Positions 32,345-43,404 of a DNA stretch of 64,000 nucleotides are shown here, in pieces. A model generated the notes under the pieces. The model searched no databases, had not been told where the DNA came from, and saw only the letters and a program-made list of their open reading frames with translations. How positions within the stretch are numbered: position 1 is the stretch's first letter; each line of letters starts with the position of its first letter. The DNA lies in NCBI RefSeq assembly GCF_947179515.1, contig NC_067472.1:79829766-79893765 (forward strand), written 5' to 3'. The translations under genes and the position numbers were made by a program. Source of the DNA: Apodemus sylvaticus (lineage: Eukaryota > Chordata > Mammalia > Rodentia > Muridae).

Positions 32345-34120
32345 CTCCCTGGCCATCTCCTGTCACTGTGCCCACAGGTGTAGCCCACAGGTATAGTGAT
32401 CTATCTCCACCTGGCTGTTTGACCAAAGGTGGGTGGTTATGAAATATACGATCAGCTTTGTGGTTTACTCAAGTTCTATTCCCTTAAGAGATGTCACGGT
32501 TTACTGAATCGAGTTTGCCCTTGGCCTCACTTAACTGGCTTGGACCTATCATGCTCATGGGTGTTCACTCCTTAGCTAGAATAAAACCCAGGCTCCTTGG
32601 CGTAGACACAGCCTCTGCTGGCCTCTCAGGATCCCTCCCATCTCGTGGTTCTCTTTACTCCATGTTGCCCGACTCTGTTGCCCCTCCTTGGGTCTGTCTT
32701 GCTTTCTTACCTCTACCCCAGTCCCTCTGTCACTACTCAGCTGTAGCTCACTTTCACCTTTCCAATCCCCCAGGGAGGTTCTGTGGGCTGAGGGAGAGGG
32801 ATGGGAGCCACGGGGGCTGTGATGGGGTTGGTATATGGTCGATGCATTAGGAACACTGAGGGACATCTGCCTGACTCCTGGACTGTGAGGCTGGAGGCAG
32901 AAACAACAGTTTCTTATATTCTCTTTCTTAGGGCTCTGAAAAGCGATGACGAGGAGGAGACAGAGAAAGGGGGAGAGAGGGCCTAGGCAGGAAACAGAGG
33001 AACAAGGCTGGCGGCCAGGCCCACTGTAACAGAGGGACACGTCTGTATGGAGGGAGAAACAAAAACAGAGACGGACAGAACGAGCAGTGGAAGAAAGGAA
33101 ATGTGAGGCAGACAGGCAGGACATAAGGACCCGGCCACACAGGCCTCTCTCACCTGCTTCCATGGGTATAGCTGACTGGCTATCAAAGTGAGCCGAGGCC
33201 TATCTATCGTGTCACCTTCTGAGGAGGCAGGATTGGGGTCGGCCAATGGAGGCTAAAGGGTGCAATTTAGTGGTGGGGTGCTTGTCTTGTAGGAAAGGCT
33301 TTGGCTTCCATCAGAAGTGAGGCATAGACCCTTTCCCTTCTACATCACAACCCTGAGGTGCCTCCTTTGTCCCCTGAGGTAGTTCCTCACCTAAATCCTT
33401 GTTCTTAGCTTTCTAGGGTGAGTTCGAGGAGACAGATGGAGGCCAGGAGCTCCTGGAAGTAGGTAGCCCCCTCACTCCCCACCCCCAGGAAAACAGGTTT
33501 CATCTCCTCACACGCCAGCGGCTCCAAGCTCCCTTCCTTTTTGGAAGTTGTCAGGAAGGCCAAGCCACACAGGGCTATGCTTATTCCTTTATGCAGGAGC
33601 TTAAATGCCATCCGCAGACTGGAAAGAAACGTGGGCATGGAAATATGCTGGGTAGTGTATGACTGCCAAGGATAGTGGCCTAAGAACTGATGGCACCACC
33701 GTGTGCCTTCCGTCAAATTCCCTCCCATCAAGTCTTCCTTCAGCCCCACCTGAGCCTCAGCTCCAGAGCAGTTCACACAGCTCCAGAGGAAAGTGTTGCC
33801 CTAGTGAACTGGAGCTAGAATGAGAAGACCAAACACTGGGCTCTAGAGGTTGCAAAATCCCAGGTTTATGATGTTGGCAGCTTGGCTGCTGGCTGGGGGC
33901 TTCCTGGTTTATAAACTGCATCTTCTAGCTACATCCCCTTAGTTTGGTGGAACCACGAAGATCCACCCTCATGGCTTACCTTCCCAAGATCGACCTGCAG
34001 ATACCTAATGTCCAGCATCATCGTGGCGGGTGAATTGGGGTGGGATGTGTGTGCAGGCCCAAGCAGCTGCCAGGGGGATGGGAGTCCAGTGTGGCCAGCA
34101 TTTCTGACTTTTATAAGAGA
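32345..34120. other. Gsg1l: Unique intronic sequence
   Basis: No gene supported. A long minus-strand open frame at 32576-33163 is low-complexity and resembles no protein family I know. No clear SINE. Confidence 0.5.
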
Positions 34121-34124
34121 AGCC

Positions 34125-34225
34125 AAAACTCCCATATTTTAATGGAAATCCTCCAGCTTTTAAATGTTGGCTTTCACCAACACCTGCAGGTTGGATTCAG
34201 TCCTCCGGCTGCCAGCTTCAATCGC
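34125..34225 (+). repeat. Possible ancient hAT-type DNA transposon fragment
   Basis: TTTTAAATGTTGGCTTTCAC then CAACACCTGCAGGTTGGATT and CGGCTGCCAGCTT follow the same order as 11560-11665. Confidence 0.35.
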
Positions 34226-35080
34226 GGCTGCACGTGTTTCTATTTCTGTATATGTACTGATTGATTTTACTTCGAGTTATGTCCTTTTCCTCATTAGCCT
34301 CGGGGAACAGCCGTGCCAAGGCTCCTGTGGCTGTCCCCATGCTTGGCATTTAGATGATGTTGCATGTGAGTGAGTGCAGTGAGTGAGGTAGAGGGTTCCC
34401 AGCATGCAACAGCCCCCATGGGGTCTGAAGGTTCTGGAGGGACTTAGGCACTGCTGGCTGGAACAGCCTGGAAGTGTGAGACCCCTGGCTGCAGGACACA
34501 TAGCTCCTGGTCATTTGTGATTCAAATTCCACTGCATCCTTTGCACACTCTTGCAAGCCAGGGACTGTTTAGGCCACCAGGCCTTTCATATAGATGTGCC
34601 TGGCCTCAGGCACAGGGCCAAGCAGAAACTGGCCTTTGGGGAGAATTGGGAAAGGTAAGAATTTTAACAAGTTTAATAAAAATGGGAAGTAAAACCTGAG
34701 CTGGCGGAACGGCTGGCTTCTATCAGTTTTAATGGACTTAGAGGACTGGCAGAGCAAAGGATGCTGGGAGCTCGGGAGTCTAGGAGAGGCCTGGGAGGCC
34801 CAGAAATAAGTCCTCGGTCTTATCCACCTTCTTCTGAGTAGCCAGGAACCTGTATAGCATCAACCCTAGAGGAAGGGCTTAAGTAGACAGCCAGTAGGAA
34901 AACTGAGGTCAAAACCCCACAGCAGGGGAAAAGTCAAGCGTTTGGAATCTGTTAGACACAATGTGTAAACCATACTCCAGTACGTCCAGTAGCCAGTGAC
35001 TGACCCAAGAAGGACCCAATTAACTCTAGGCCTCTTGTCCCCTGTCTCCCTACTAATGTACCTACCTTTTGGGCATGGCA
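34226..35080. other. Gsg1l: Unique intronic sequence
   Basis: No gene or repeat that I can support. 34225-34320 is moderately CpG-containing and not low complexity. Confidence 0.45.
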
Positions 35081-35084
35081 CTGA

Positions 35085-35190
35085 TTTTAGAGATGAGGAA
35101 AAGCAAGTTCAGAAAGATCAGCGAACACACCTAAGGTCACAGAGCTGTGGGTAAGCCAGACCCAGGGTCCTGCAATGCCTGCCCCGACAC
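35085..35190 (-). repeat. MIR fragment
   Basis: GATTTTAGAGATGAGGAAAA, then AACACACCTAAGGTCACAGA and GCTGTGGGTAAGCCAGACCC is antisense MIR. Confidence 0.65.
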
Positions 35191-35199
35191 TGCACATGG

Positions 35200-36160
35200 C
35201 CTCCAGTGTGCTTACTCCAGTCTCCTCTCCACCGCTGGAGGCCAGGACTCGGTCGGTCTCTTTTGTTCCCGCATCTTTAAACTTAGAAGGAGATGGTTTG
35301 AACTTCATCAAGACACGAGTCCGTCCTGGGGTAAGCACTACACACTTTCTCCCAAGTGAAAGAAGTCTGACGATTACTCTGTGGTTGGCTCTCAGAATGA
35401 CAAAAGCCCAGGATGTCCTCTATAGTTTCCAGAGCCTAGTGACATGCTCTCTGATTCACATGATGCATAGGGTCAGAGACCAGAAATCTCAGAGACTGAT
35501 GGAAGTGTCTGTGTGTGGCAGGAAAGAGAGACACAGAGACAGAGAGGCAAACAGAGAGTCATAGAGAAAACCTGAAGAGAGACACAGTAGTTCTCAGGCT
35601 GAGAGAAAGATAGGGTACTAATCTCTGTCACTGACACCATCCCAATGTGGCTGTGTCCATGCCCCGCCCCTCCATCCTCCCCACCCCTATGCAGCAAGTG
35701 CTGCACCCCCAAAGATTGAAAGTTTCCTGGGCTCCTGGTCAAATGGTGAGAGCAGCTGGAGGTTGGTCCCAGCTTGTGCTGATGTGGGAAGCCCTTAACA
35801 AGGTAACCAGGAGGTACAGTGTCAAGGCTGATTCCCAGTGCCTACAAGTCCAGTTCAAAGAGAGATACTCCACAGTCCAGGCCAGGGCTCGACACCCACA
35901 GCATAAGGCCAAGCTTGGTAGGAAGCAAGGAGGACTTTGGGACTGAAGCTTATGGTGGCTGGAAGCCCAGGTATATGTGTAGCTGAAATAACCATCTCAA
36001 CCCTGAGCATCAGGCAGCGGAGCTGGACCCAAGTTGAGGAGGCCCAGGAACGCATACAGCAGCTGCTGAGTCCACAGTGATGACCATGTTTGGTTGCCTT
36101 GGTGTCTCTGGTACCTCCTGAACCACTGAAAGCCAGGCTTTCTGAGTGTGTCATCTGGGA
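35200..36160. other. Gsg1l: Unique intronic sequence
   Basis: No gene supported. A short purine-rich AGAGACACAGAGACAGAG stretch lies at 35525-35550. Confidence 0.45.
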
Positions 36161-36162
36161 GG

Positions 36163-37260
36163 TTACTGGCTGTCTGTATATGTGGGTGTGTCCCTCCTGT
36201 GTCCAGTATATAGCCACCGGGGAGGGCCTTGCCTTAGCCTCATAAGCTGATATTGAGAGCTTCCTTCGGAGTTATCCACATGGCTTGTGGCTTTTAGCTT
36301 TGCTATCAAAACCTTCTGGGGTTCTTTTTTCTGGCTTGGGATTAACTTGAGGTCCAAGCAGCTGAGACAGACTGACTTGACCTGAGACAGAGTGGTAGTT
36401 TTCTGAAGGTCACCATGTAATTTCCTCTCATGATACATAGCTTGGTGGTGGCTGCAGGTGGCAGAGGAAAGAGATGATAGCTGCTTCTGAGAAGATTGGG
36501 TCCAGTTGATGACCTTGGGTTTTCAAGGCTTGGTTTAGAACCTTGGGGAAAGGCTGCTATAGGGGTTGGAATGACAGTAAGGTTCCTGCTTTACAGGTCT
36601 GTGACTGTGCTGAGGTTGTGATGTTTCTGGTGGGTTTCTGCTTTGCCTTTCTGCTTTCTTTAAAGGCTTGGGCAGTGCCTCAGAAACTTGTTCTCCAGTT
36701 TCAGGCCATGTTGATCACATCCTACTCCTACCTCATAGCCTGGCCAATCCAAACACCCAAGCACCGCCTCTGCCATGCTTGATCCTGGGTGTAGTTTTCA
36801 TCTGTGGGATACTCTGTTAGACTAGCAGCTGTGATCTTGGAACTTGTGGGGTTGCTATAAGGAGGAAGCATTCCTAAGGCTGAGTACAGGAGATGCGGGC
36901 CCCCCTCTTCAGCACCCTAACACCCAGTTCATGCTGTAATTGAGTACATGGTCACAGGTCTTCAGTGTCTTGAGTTGTTGTAGCTTCTCTCACCTCAGTT
37001 GCAGCCATGACAATATGACTTGTGACCGTGACAGTTCTAACAGTCTGGGATGGTTTACCTCAGAATACCAAGTCCTTGGTGAGGGGCAGGTAGGGGGTCT
37101 TCGTGGAGCTACAGGATCTTTCGGGGATCTTAGCTCTGCTTTACTGCTTTACTATGATGAGTTTGAACTTTCTAATCATCACATCAGAATCATAAGAATC
37201 CTATGAGCTGCCTAGAGCTTCCTAGGGCCAGCCTGAGCCTCTGGGATGTTGATGACCCAA
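36163..37260 (-). pseudogene. Possible decayed retrocopy of an unidentified gene
   Basis: On the minus strand several consecutive stretches read like parts of a Ser/Pro/Gln-rich protein, but in different frames and broken by stops. Examples are a segment with MLPPYSNPTSSKITAASL then TEYPTDENYTQD (near 36860-36780), one with TGEQVSEALPKPLKK and HRPVKQEPYCHSNPYSS (near 36690-36550), and a 91-codon frame beginning MYHERKLHGDLQ (36438-36163). I could not name the parent protein and I see no poly-A or target-site duplication. The protein-like look may be chance. Confidence 0.25.
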
Positions 37261-37289
37261 TCAGCAAGTGCTGAAACTGTACAAAGAAA

Positions 37290-37880
37290 TATGAATTATA
37301 CTAAATGTAACCGGGTTAAATTCAGCAACTAACGGGAAGAGCTCTTGGGTTATGGAAATAAAAACAAGACAGACTTAACAAGAAGTGTGCTCTTGTTAAG
37401 AGATAGATGCAGACTAGAGAAGAATGGGTAAAGACACACCTGGAAAACAAGAACCAGAGTGGTCTGGGCAAACACTCTCCTTATTAGAATCCAAAAAGAT
37501 CATAAGGGACAAGGAAAGATCGATATAAAAAGAATAACAAATCAATAAAATATTTACTTGTCATAGTTATGCAACTACCTAGCAACACAAGATTTAAAGT
37601 GCCAAATAGTTGCTTCTCCTGACACCCTAGCATGACAAATGGTAATAACAATTAAGTAAAACACCAAACAATAACCAGTGAAACCTCAGGAAGAAATGGA
37701 TAACACCACAGCTGTGATCAGCGATGTTTAACATGCTCAGAAACAGAGAAACAGAAGATTTAAGTTAGGATTACTAAGTATATAAAGGGTTATATTATCC
37801 CAGCCCCAGATAAAGCCCTGGAGAATCATATATCATTTTCAGAAACTCAGAGAACATGAACAAGTATGTTGAGATCTGAA
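37290..37880 (+). mobile_element. Probable old L1-type fragment
   Basis: Strongly A-rich on + with phrases such as GATAAAGCCCTGGAGAATCA then TATATCATTTTCAGAAACTC and AGAGAACATGAAC, in the style of decayed LINE coding sequence. No intact frame. Confidence 0.4.
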
Positions 37881-37924
37881 CCTAGCTCACTCGGTTTTCC
37901 AAAGCTGTGCATCATTCTTCCTTG

Positions 37925-38035
37925 TGTGGATCAGAACATGGGTATGTGCATGTGTGTGTACATGAGTATGTGTTATGTGTGTTCATGTGCATGCAGTGAG
38001 AGTGTGTATGCTTGTGTGTACATACACATGTAAGT
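37925..38035. repeat. TG-rich tract
   Basis: GTATGTGCATGTGTGTGTAC and similar imperfect TG/TA repeats over about 110 bp. Confidence 0.7.
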
Positions 38036-38215
38036 ATAGGTGTGGACTTAGATGTGTGGAAGATAGGACCTGGTAAAGAAAAACTGATGGAAGCTAGGGC
38101 TCAGGTTGTGAGACTTGTCTTGGGAAGGGTGGTCCTGGATGCCTGCATGGTGTGGGTCGAGCTGAGAACTTGGTACTCCAGCAGACCTCGTGCAGTGAAG
38201 TGTAAAACTAATACT

Positions 38216-38394
38216 GCCGGGAGGTGGTGGCGCACGCCTTTAATCCCAACACTTGGGAGGCAGAGGCAGGCGGATTTCTGAGTTCAAGGCCAGCCTGGTC
38301 TACAAAGTGCGTTCCAGGACAGCCAGGGCTACACAGAAAAACCCTGTCTCAAAAAAAACCAAAAAAAAAAAAAAAAAAAGAAGAAGCTTCCATT
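38216..38394 (+). repeat. B1 SINE, full length, young, with 13-bp target-site duplication
   Basis: Starts GCCGGGAGGTGGTGGCGCAC then GCCTTTAATCCCAACACTTG and is close to the mouse B1 consensus throughout. It ends AAAACCCTGTCTC with a long A tail interrupted by CC. The flanks TAAAACTAATACT (38203-38215) and TAAAACTAATACT (38395-38407) are an exact 13-bp target-site duplication, so both insertion boundaries are known. Confidence 0.97.
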
Positions 38395-38974
38395 TAAAAC
38401 TAATACTAACACTAATCCTAGTGAGATGAGGCTCATAGCTATTGCCTGCTCTGGCTAGCACACCTACATATTCACCAAACTTTTGCCCACTTCATTAGTT
38501 ACCTAGTATTGTGTAATGGTATTACTACAGTCTTAGCAACCTAGGGCAGGGCACATTCAGTGGCTCTCAGATTTGTGGGTCAGTGTGTGGTTTAGTCTGG
38601 GAGGGTCACAGTCAAGGAGTTGCCCATCCACACTCTCTCTGATGCTTGTCTGGTAAAGGGTTTCCTTCAGTCCTGTGTGGTTGTTGGTAGAATCCCATTT
38701 ACTGTGGTAGATTTCAGAGCTTCAGGTCCCCACTGTCTGTTGGTTAGAGATTTGATGTGGCTACTTATACCATTGGGCCTTCCAGGGACAGATGAGCTCC
38801 TTAGAGTAGAGACATCAGGACCCTGGGCTTTCTTCCCATCACCTCTATGAGGGCAATTGAGGGGAAGAGGATGCCTCACATGCTGTTCACCCATGCCTTA
38901 ATAAAAGGCACCCTGGCAAATGTGGCAAAGGATTCTCTGGGGCTAAAGAGCTAAATGGCATATAAGTCATCTGT

Positions 38975-39340
38975 GTTAGTCAGTGTCGATGTGGCTGTGA
39001 CCATGACCTAAAGCAACCTGGGAAGGAAAGGGTTTGTTTGACTTACATATCCTGAATCCTAAATAGTCTACTAAGGGAAACCAAGGCAGGAGCTGATGAA
39101 GGAATGATGCTTATTGGCTCGCTCAGCCTATATTCTTATAGGAGACCTAGGACTACCAGTCAGGAGAGGCCCCACCCACAATGGGCTGGGCCCTCCCACA
39201 TCAATCACTAGTTGAGCAAATGCCCTACAGGCATTGCCTACAGCCTGATTTTATGGAGGCATTTTCTTAGTTGGGATTTTCTTCTTTCAGATGACTCTAG
39301 TTTATATCAAGTTGACATGAAACTAGCCAGTCCACTATCC
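38975..39340 (+). repeat. RMR element, full length
   Basis: GTTAGTCAGTGTCGATGTGG then CTGTGACCATGACCTAAAGC, CCCACCCACAATGGGCTGGG then CCCTCCCACATCAATCAC, GATTTTATGGAGGCATTTTC and GACTCTAGTTTATATCAAGT then TGACATGAAACTAGCCAG. This is the clearest complete copy and defines the element's two ends. Confidence 0.8.
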
Positions 39341-40425
39341 CTCTGGTTTGAGTCATCTTGGAAGCAGCATCTCAGTTTTCTAGAATGCTGGTCTCCCTGG
39401 GCTCAATGGTTTCATTAACATGGCCATGTCTACACTGGCTTTCCCAAAGTCCATGGAACACAACCTCCAAATGCCTTAGACATACCATGTAGACAAGCCT
39501 GACACAGAGGAGTAGCAAGATATGGACATCAGAGAAGATCCTCTCTAGTAATGAGGACAGTAGGTACAAAGGTCCTGAGGCAGAGTTATGCCTCAGTCTG
39601 TCTAAGGGTAACACAGAGGCCAGAGGGGTGAGCGCCAAGGACAAGATGGACTATAGACATCTCCATTGTCACAACTTAATCAGCCCCTCATGGCAGATTT
39701 TTAGGGTTTTCTAAATATTGTAACACACACCCTTGACAATATATCTGCCCATGGGCGAATTGTATCTCAGGGCAAACCCCAGGAGCTGGGGTTGCTAACT
39801 CAAAGGAAGTGGTGTTCACCTTTACAGCCATTGCCAAAGTCCCCTCTGCAGGGGCAGCCTCTGTGCCAGCCGTGTAAAGGGTCCTTTCTGTCCTTTTCCT
39901 CTGTCTTCCCCACAAAGCTGTTTGTCTTCCTGGGCCTGCCTTCTCTCTGCCCATCTCATCCCCCCACCCCCACCCCAGATGCCTTCTCTGCAGCCACAGA
40001 TGGCCCCCGGGGAGTCCAAGAGCCCTCAGAAGAATAAGTCTCTTGATAGAAAGTCTATACTCAGGGACAACTTACCTCATCAATGGCCTCTGTGGCCTGC
40101 TCTCCCAGAAGCTGCCAACTCCCCATCAGCTATTTTGAGAAGGGGAGTGAACACAGGCTAGTCTGCTATTTGTTCCTGGAAAGGTGGTGGCTGCTGGTGT
40201 CAGACATAGGACAGAAGGTGCTCTGCCTCGAAGGAAGAATTCTGTCTCCTGAGTTCCACACTGAATATAGAGCCAAGTCATAAATTGCCTATCTGGCACT
40301 GCAAGACTTTGACAGGCCTGGGAGTCTGAAAACCATCCACTGGACATGGTTAGTGCTTGAGGTTGACTAAGTTAATGAATGGCCAGACATCTGGACTCAG
40401 GGTTGATCATGTCTGTGATTAAATA
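39341..40425. other. Gsg1l: Unique intronic sequence
   Basis: No gene supported; no repeat recognised. Confidence 0.45.
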
Positions 40426-40427
40426 CA

Positions 40428-40510
40428 CAGTTCCTTTTGTGCTGTGCTACCCTGGGTGGGTTGTTTTTCTCTCTGAGCTTTAGTCTTTATCTGTCCAATA
40501 GCCTGTGGCC
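40428..40510 (+). repeat. MIR fragment
   Basis: GTGCTGTGCTACCCTGGGTG then GTTGTTTTTCTCTCTGAGCT then TTAGTCTTTATCTGTCC resembles the MIR core. Confidence 0.5.
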
Positions 40511-41139
40511 ATCTCAGTTTGCCTGGACCAAGACAAGGACTGTGTAGGATGGTTGGGGTGTTTTGCAAACTGTGCTTGAGAATTGAGGCTATTATTGCTG
40601 GCTCTCTGTGGTGTGCTGCAAGACAGTAGCCTGCCCGCCTCCCCCCCCCCCCCCATTCTCCTTATGTGTAAGCAGTTTCCTGATCGGAAGTCCAGGGCAG
40701 GGCATGCTGTTCAGCTTATGCCAGGGACAGAGGGATGGGAGGGCCGGCAGGAAGGCTGCAGCGGGCAGGGGTGAAGACATGTTCATCCTCAACCTGTTGT
40801 GGGTGTGTCTTTGTGCGCACAGCACTCCTGTAGGCAAAATGGGAGTGGGGAGAGAATCCAGTGCAGAGCTGCGAATGGGAACAATCTTTGTCTTGTTTAT
40901 CTTGTGGGCAGAAGAGCTGCAGGGCCCGGGAGGTGGGAGAATACTGAGGGAGATAGGAAAAAATCAGAGAGAGAATCAAAGGGACATTCAGAGAGGCAGA
41001 ACAGAGGCAGATAAGAGAGGGACAGGCCAGGGTGACAGAGAAAGACAGATGAGAGGGCCCAGAAGGGAGCCTGGGCAAGGTCCCACACAGGTTCTGGAGG
41101 CCCCTGTGCCCCTCCAGGAGGGATTTCTAGCAGCCAGCA

Positions 41140-41297
41140 TTCTTTTTTGCTTTTGTTTTGGAGACTTACTTGCTGGTCTAGGCAGATCTGAAGCTTGTCA
41201 TGTAGCCCAAGCCCAGGCTGATCTCAAACTTAAGAGTCCCCTGCCTCTGGCATCCAAATGCTGGGACTGCAGTTGTGAGTCACCTTATCTGGTTCAA
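41140..41297 (-). repeat. B1-like SINE (antisense)
   Basis: TTTTTGCTTTTGTTTTGGAG (antisense A-tail), then GTAGCCCAAGCCCAGGCTGA then TCTCAAACTTAAGAG, CCAAATGCTGGGACTGCAGT and TGAGTCACC. Antisense B1 order. Confidence 0.8.
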
Positions 41298-41354
41298 GTG
41301 TGCAGACTCAGTCTGCCATGGTCAACAAGGTCAAGCCAGCCCCTTCCTCTGGTG

Positions 41355-41356
<2 letters not shown>

Positions 41357-41399
<43 letters not shown>
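41357..41399. repeat. (CA)n microsatellite, about 21 copies
   Basis: Uninterrupted CA dinucleotides on +. Confidence 0.97.
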
Positions 41400-41401
<2 letters not shown>

Positions 41402-42180
41402 GCACTGTCCCTATGGATGCTGAAGAAAAGCTGGCTTTGAACCTTTGCCCACTGGGTACTCTGCCTCTGGATTCTCAGGCTTGTCACCCGCAGGTCACAC
41501 TTCTAGAGCATGTCCCAATGTTCCAGAGGGCTGCTGCAGCCATTGCTTCTGGAGTGCCTCTCATCTGCCTTCCCCAGACATACCCCCAACAACTGTCACC
41601 ACTGCCACAGGCCAAACTCACTTCCACTGACTTAGCATCTTTGTCTAAGTGACTGAATTTCAATGTAGCTGGGATTTTCTCAGAAAAGAAACCCCAGATC
41701 ACTCTGGGAAACAGTCAGTGCTACTGGCAGTGGAGAGAGGAAGACACCATCAACCAATGTCACTGAAAACTGGTGTTGCAGATGATGTTGGGGGACTCCC
41801 TGCTGCAGGGCATTCAGTAATGTCTGTAGACATGGACTGTTATGCCTGCGGTATGTGTATGTATGTCATATGCATGTGCCTTTGAATGGTGTGCTTCTGT
41901 TGACACCACTGCATCTAGTGGGGAGAGCCTGGGGCACCACAAAACAGCATGCAATACTCAGGACAGACCCACAGTCAACCTCCGAGGTTTACAGATCCTG
42001 ATCCATAAGCAGCTGGCACCAAGCAGATGTGTGTGCTTGGGACAATACTGACCAGCTTAGGACATCAGTGCCCCACCCCCACCCCTGGCTCTGCTGAAAC
42101 AGATGCTTCCCTGGCCCAGGAAAGAACTCAGGTCTCCAGGTCCCGGCTCTTAAGTCCCAGGCCCTTGATGGATCTTTTAC
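41400..42180. other. Gsg1l: Unique intronic sequence
   Basis: No gene or clear repeat supported. Confidence 0.45.
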
Positions 42181-42184
42181 AAAG

Positions 42185-42402
42185 GTTTCTTTTTATTTTA
42201 ATTGTATATTATTTTTTGTTTATGAGTGTTTTTCCTGAATGTATGCCTGGGCATCAAGTGTATGCCTGATGCCCAGAAAAGGCCAGAGAAGGCATGTGAT
42301 CCCCTGGGACCAGAATTAAGGTGGTTGTGAGTCACCAAGTGGGTGCTGGGACGCTGGTCCTCTGTAAGAGCAGCCTGTGCTCTTAACCACTGAGCCAGGG
42401 GC
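42185..42402 (-). repeat. B3 SINE, near full length (antisense)
   Basis: Reads TTTATGAGTGTTTTTCCTGA, GATGCCCAGAAAAGGCCAGA then GAAGGCATGTGATCCCCTGG, GGTTGTGAGTCACCAAGTGG then GTGCTGGGA, and GAGCAGCCTGTGCTCTTAAC then CACTGAGCCA, the reverse complement of B3. Confidence 0.9.
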
Positions 42403-42763
42403 ACCCTCTCAGCAGAGGAGGATTCATCCTTGTAGACAAGATCCCACATTCCAAGTACTTGCCAGTTCCCCACTCTCCTCTGGCATGGACAGTTCACAGT
42501 GCACTCTTCCCACTTTCAAAAGTCCCAACTCCTGTCGTAATTCCTTGAATTCTCCAGACCCCATATCTTTTAGTCCTGCAAGGCAGACAGAGAGCCCGGG
42601 GGCACTGAGACCAGGCAGGACCATCCACTGAGCCCTGGTGTCACCCTGCACTCTGCATTGGCTTCAGCCTATGGACTGGAGATGCTCTTAGCAGTACACA
42701 CTGTCTGAGAGCTCCCAAAGGTGCTTCTGAGAAAGCCATCGTGGCCCTGAGGTCATGGGTCTT

Positions 42764-42935
42764 TTGTTGTTGTTGTTGTTGTTTGTTTTTTGTTTTTTCA
42801 AGACAGGGTTTCTCTGGGTAGCCCTGGCTGTCCTGGAACTCACTTTGTAGACCAGGCTGGCCTCGAACTCAGAAATCTGCCTGCCTCTACCTCCCAAGTG
42901 CTGAGATTAAAGAAGTGTGCCACCGTCACCCGAGA
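42764..42935 (-). repeat. B1 SINE (antisense)
   Basis: T/G-rich antisense tail (GTTGTTGTTGTTGTTTG), then AAGACAGGGTTTCTCTGGGT, AGCCCTGGCTGTCCTGGAAC then TCACTTTGTAGACCAGGCTG and CCCAAGTGCTGAGATTAAAG then AAGTGTGCCACC. Mouse-type B1, moderately young. Confidence 0.95.
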
Positions 42936-43097
42936 TGAGGTAAGGACCAAAGGTCATTTCCCCTGGAGGCACCTAGAGTTGATGGCTTTGGCCAGTGAGT
43001 TCCTGGGATAGACATCCAAGAATAGACAGGAGCAGGTCGGTCCTGACTAGGGAATGTGTGTCTGAGGGGCTGACTCTCCGTTCTCTCAGCCCTCATT

Positions 43098-43376
43098 CTT
43101 TTCTCCCCTGCTCTCTGTTACTCCCTCCCCAAACCTCCTCCTGTCCTTCCTCCTCTCCTGCCTCCCGGGCTTCTCTTCCCCTCCCCCACTGGCTCCTTTG
43201 CTCCGCCTCCTTCTTTCCATGTCCCTCTCCTTTCTTCTCCTTGTTCCTCCTCTTTCCTTAGCCCCATCCCCCCTCTCCCTCCTCCTTTTCCTCCTCTCAT
43301 TCATCTTCCTCCTCCTCCCTCGTCTTAGTTTCTCTTCTCTTCCCTTTCCCCCTTTCCCTCTGTCCCCCCTCCCGTG
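43098..43376. repeat. Polypyrimidine-rich tract, about 280 bp
   Basis: Long C/T-rich + strand (CTCCTTTTCCTCCTCTC and similar) with few purines. The minus strand is the polypurine partner. Confidence 0.9.
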
Positions 43377-43404
43377 CACCTCTTTTTACCTGGTCTGGGC
43401 GTTG

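Noticed and set aside
32576..33163. 195-codon minus-strand open frame
   Set aside because: Ser/Leu/Cys-rich composition typical of antisense purine-rich intron. No family resemblance.
40608..41423. 271-codon plus-strand open frame, the longest in the window
   Set aside because: It runs through a poly-C tract, an antisense B1 and a (CA)n repeat that gives poly-Thr/His. Chance absence of stops.
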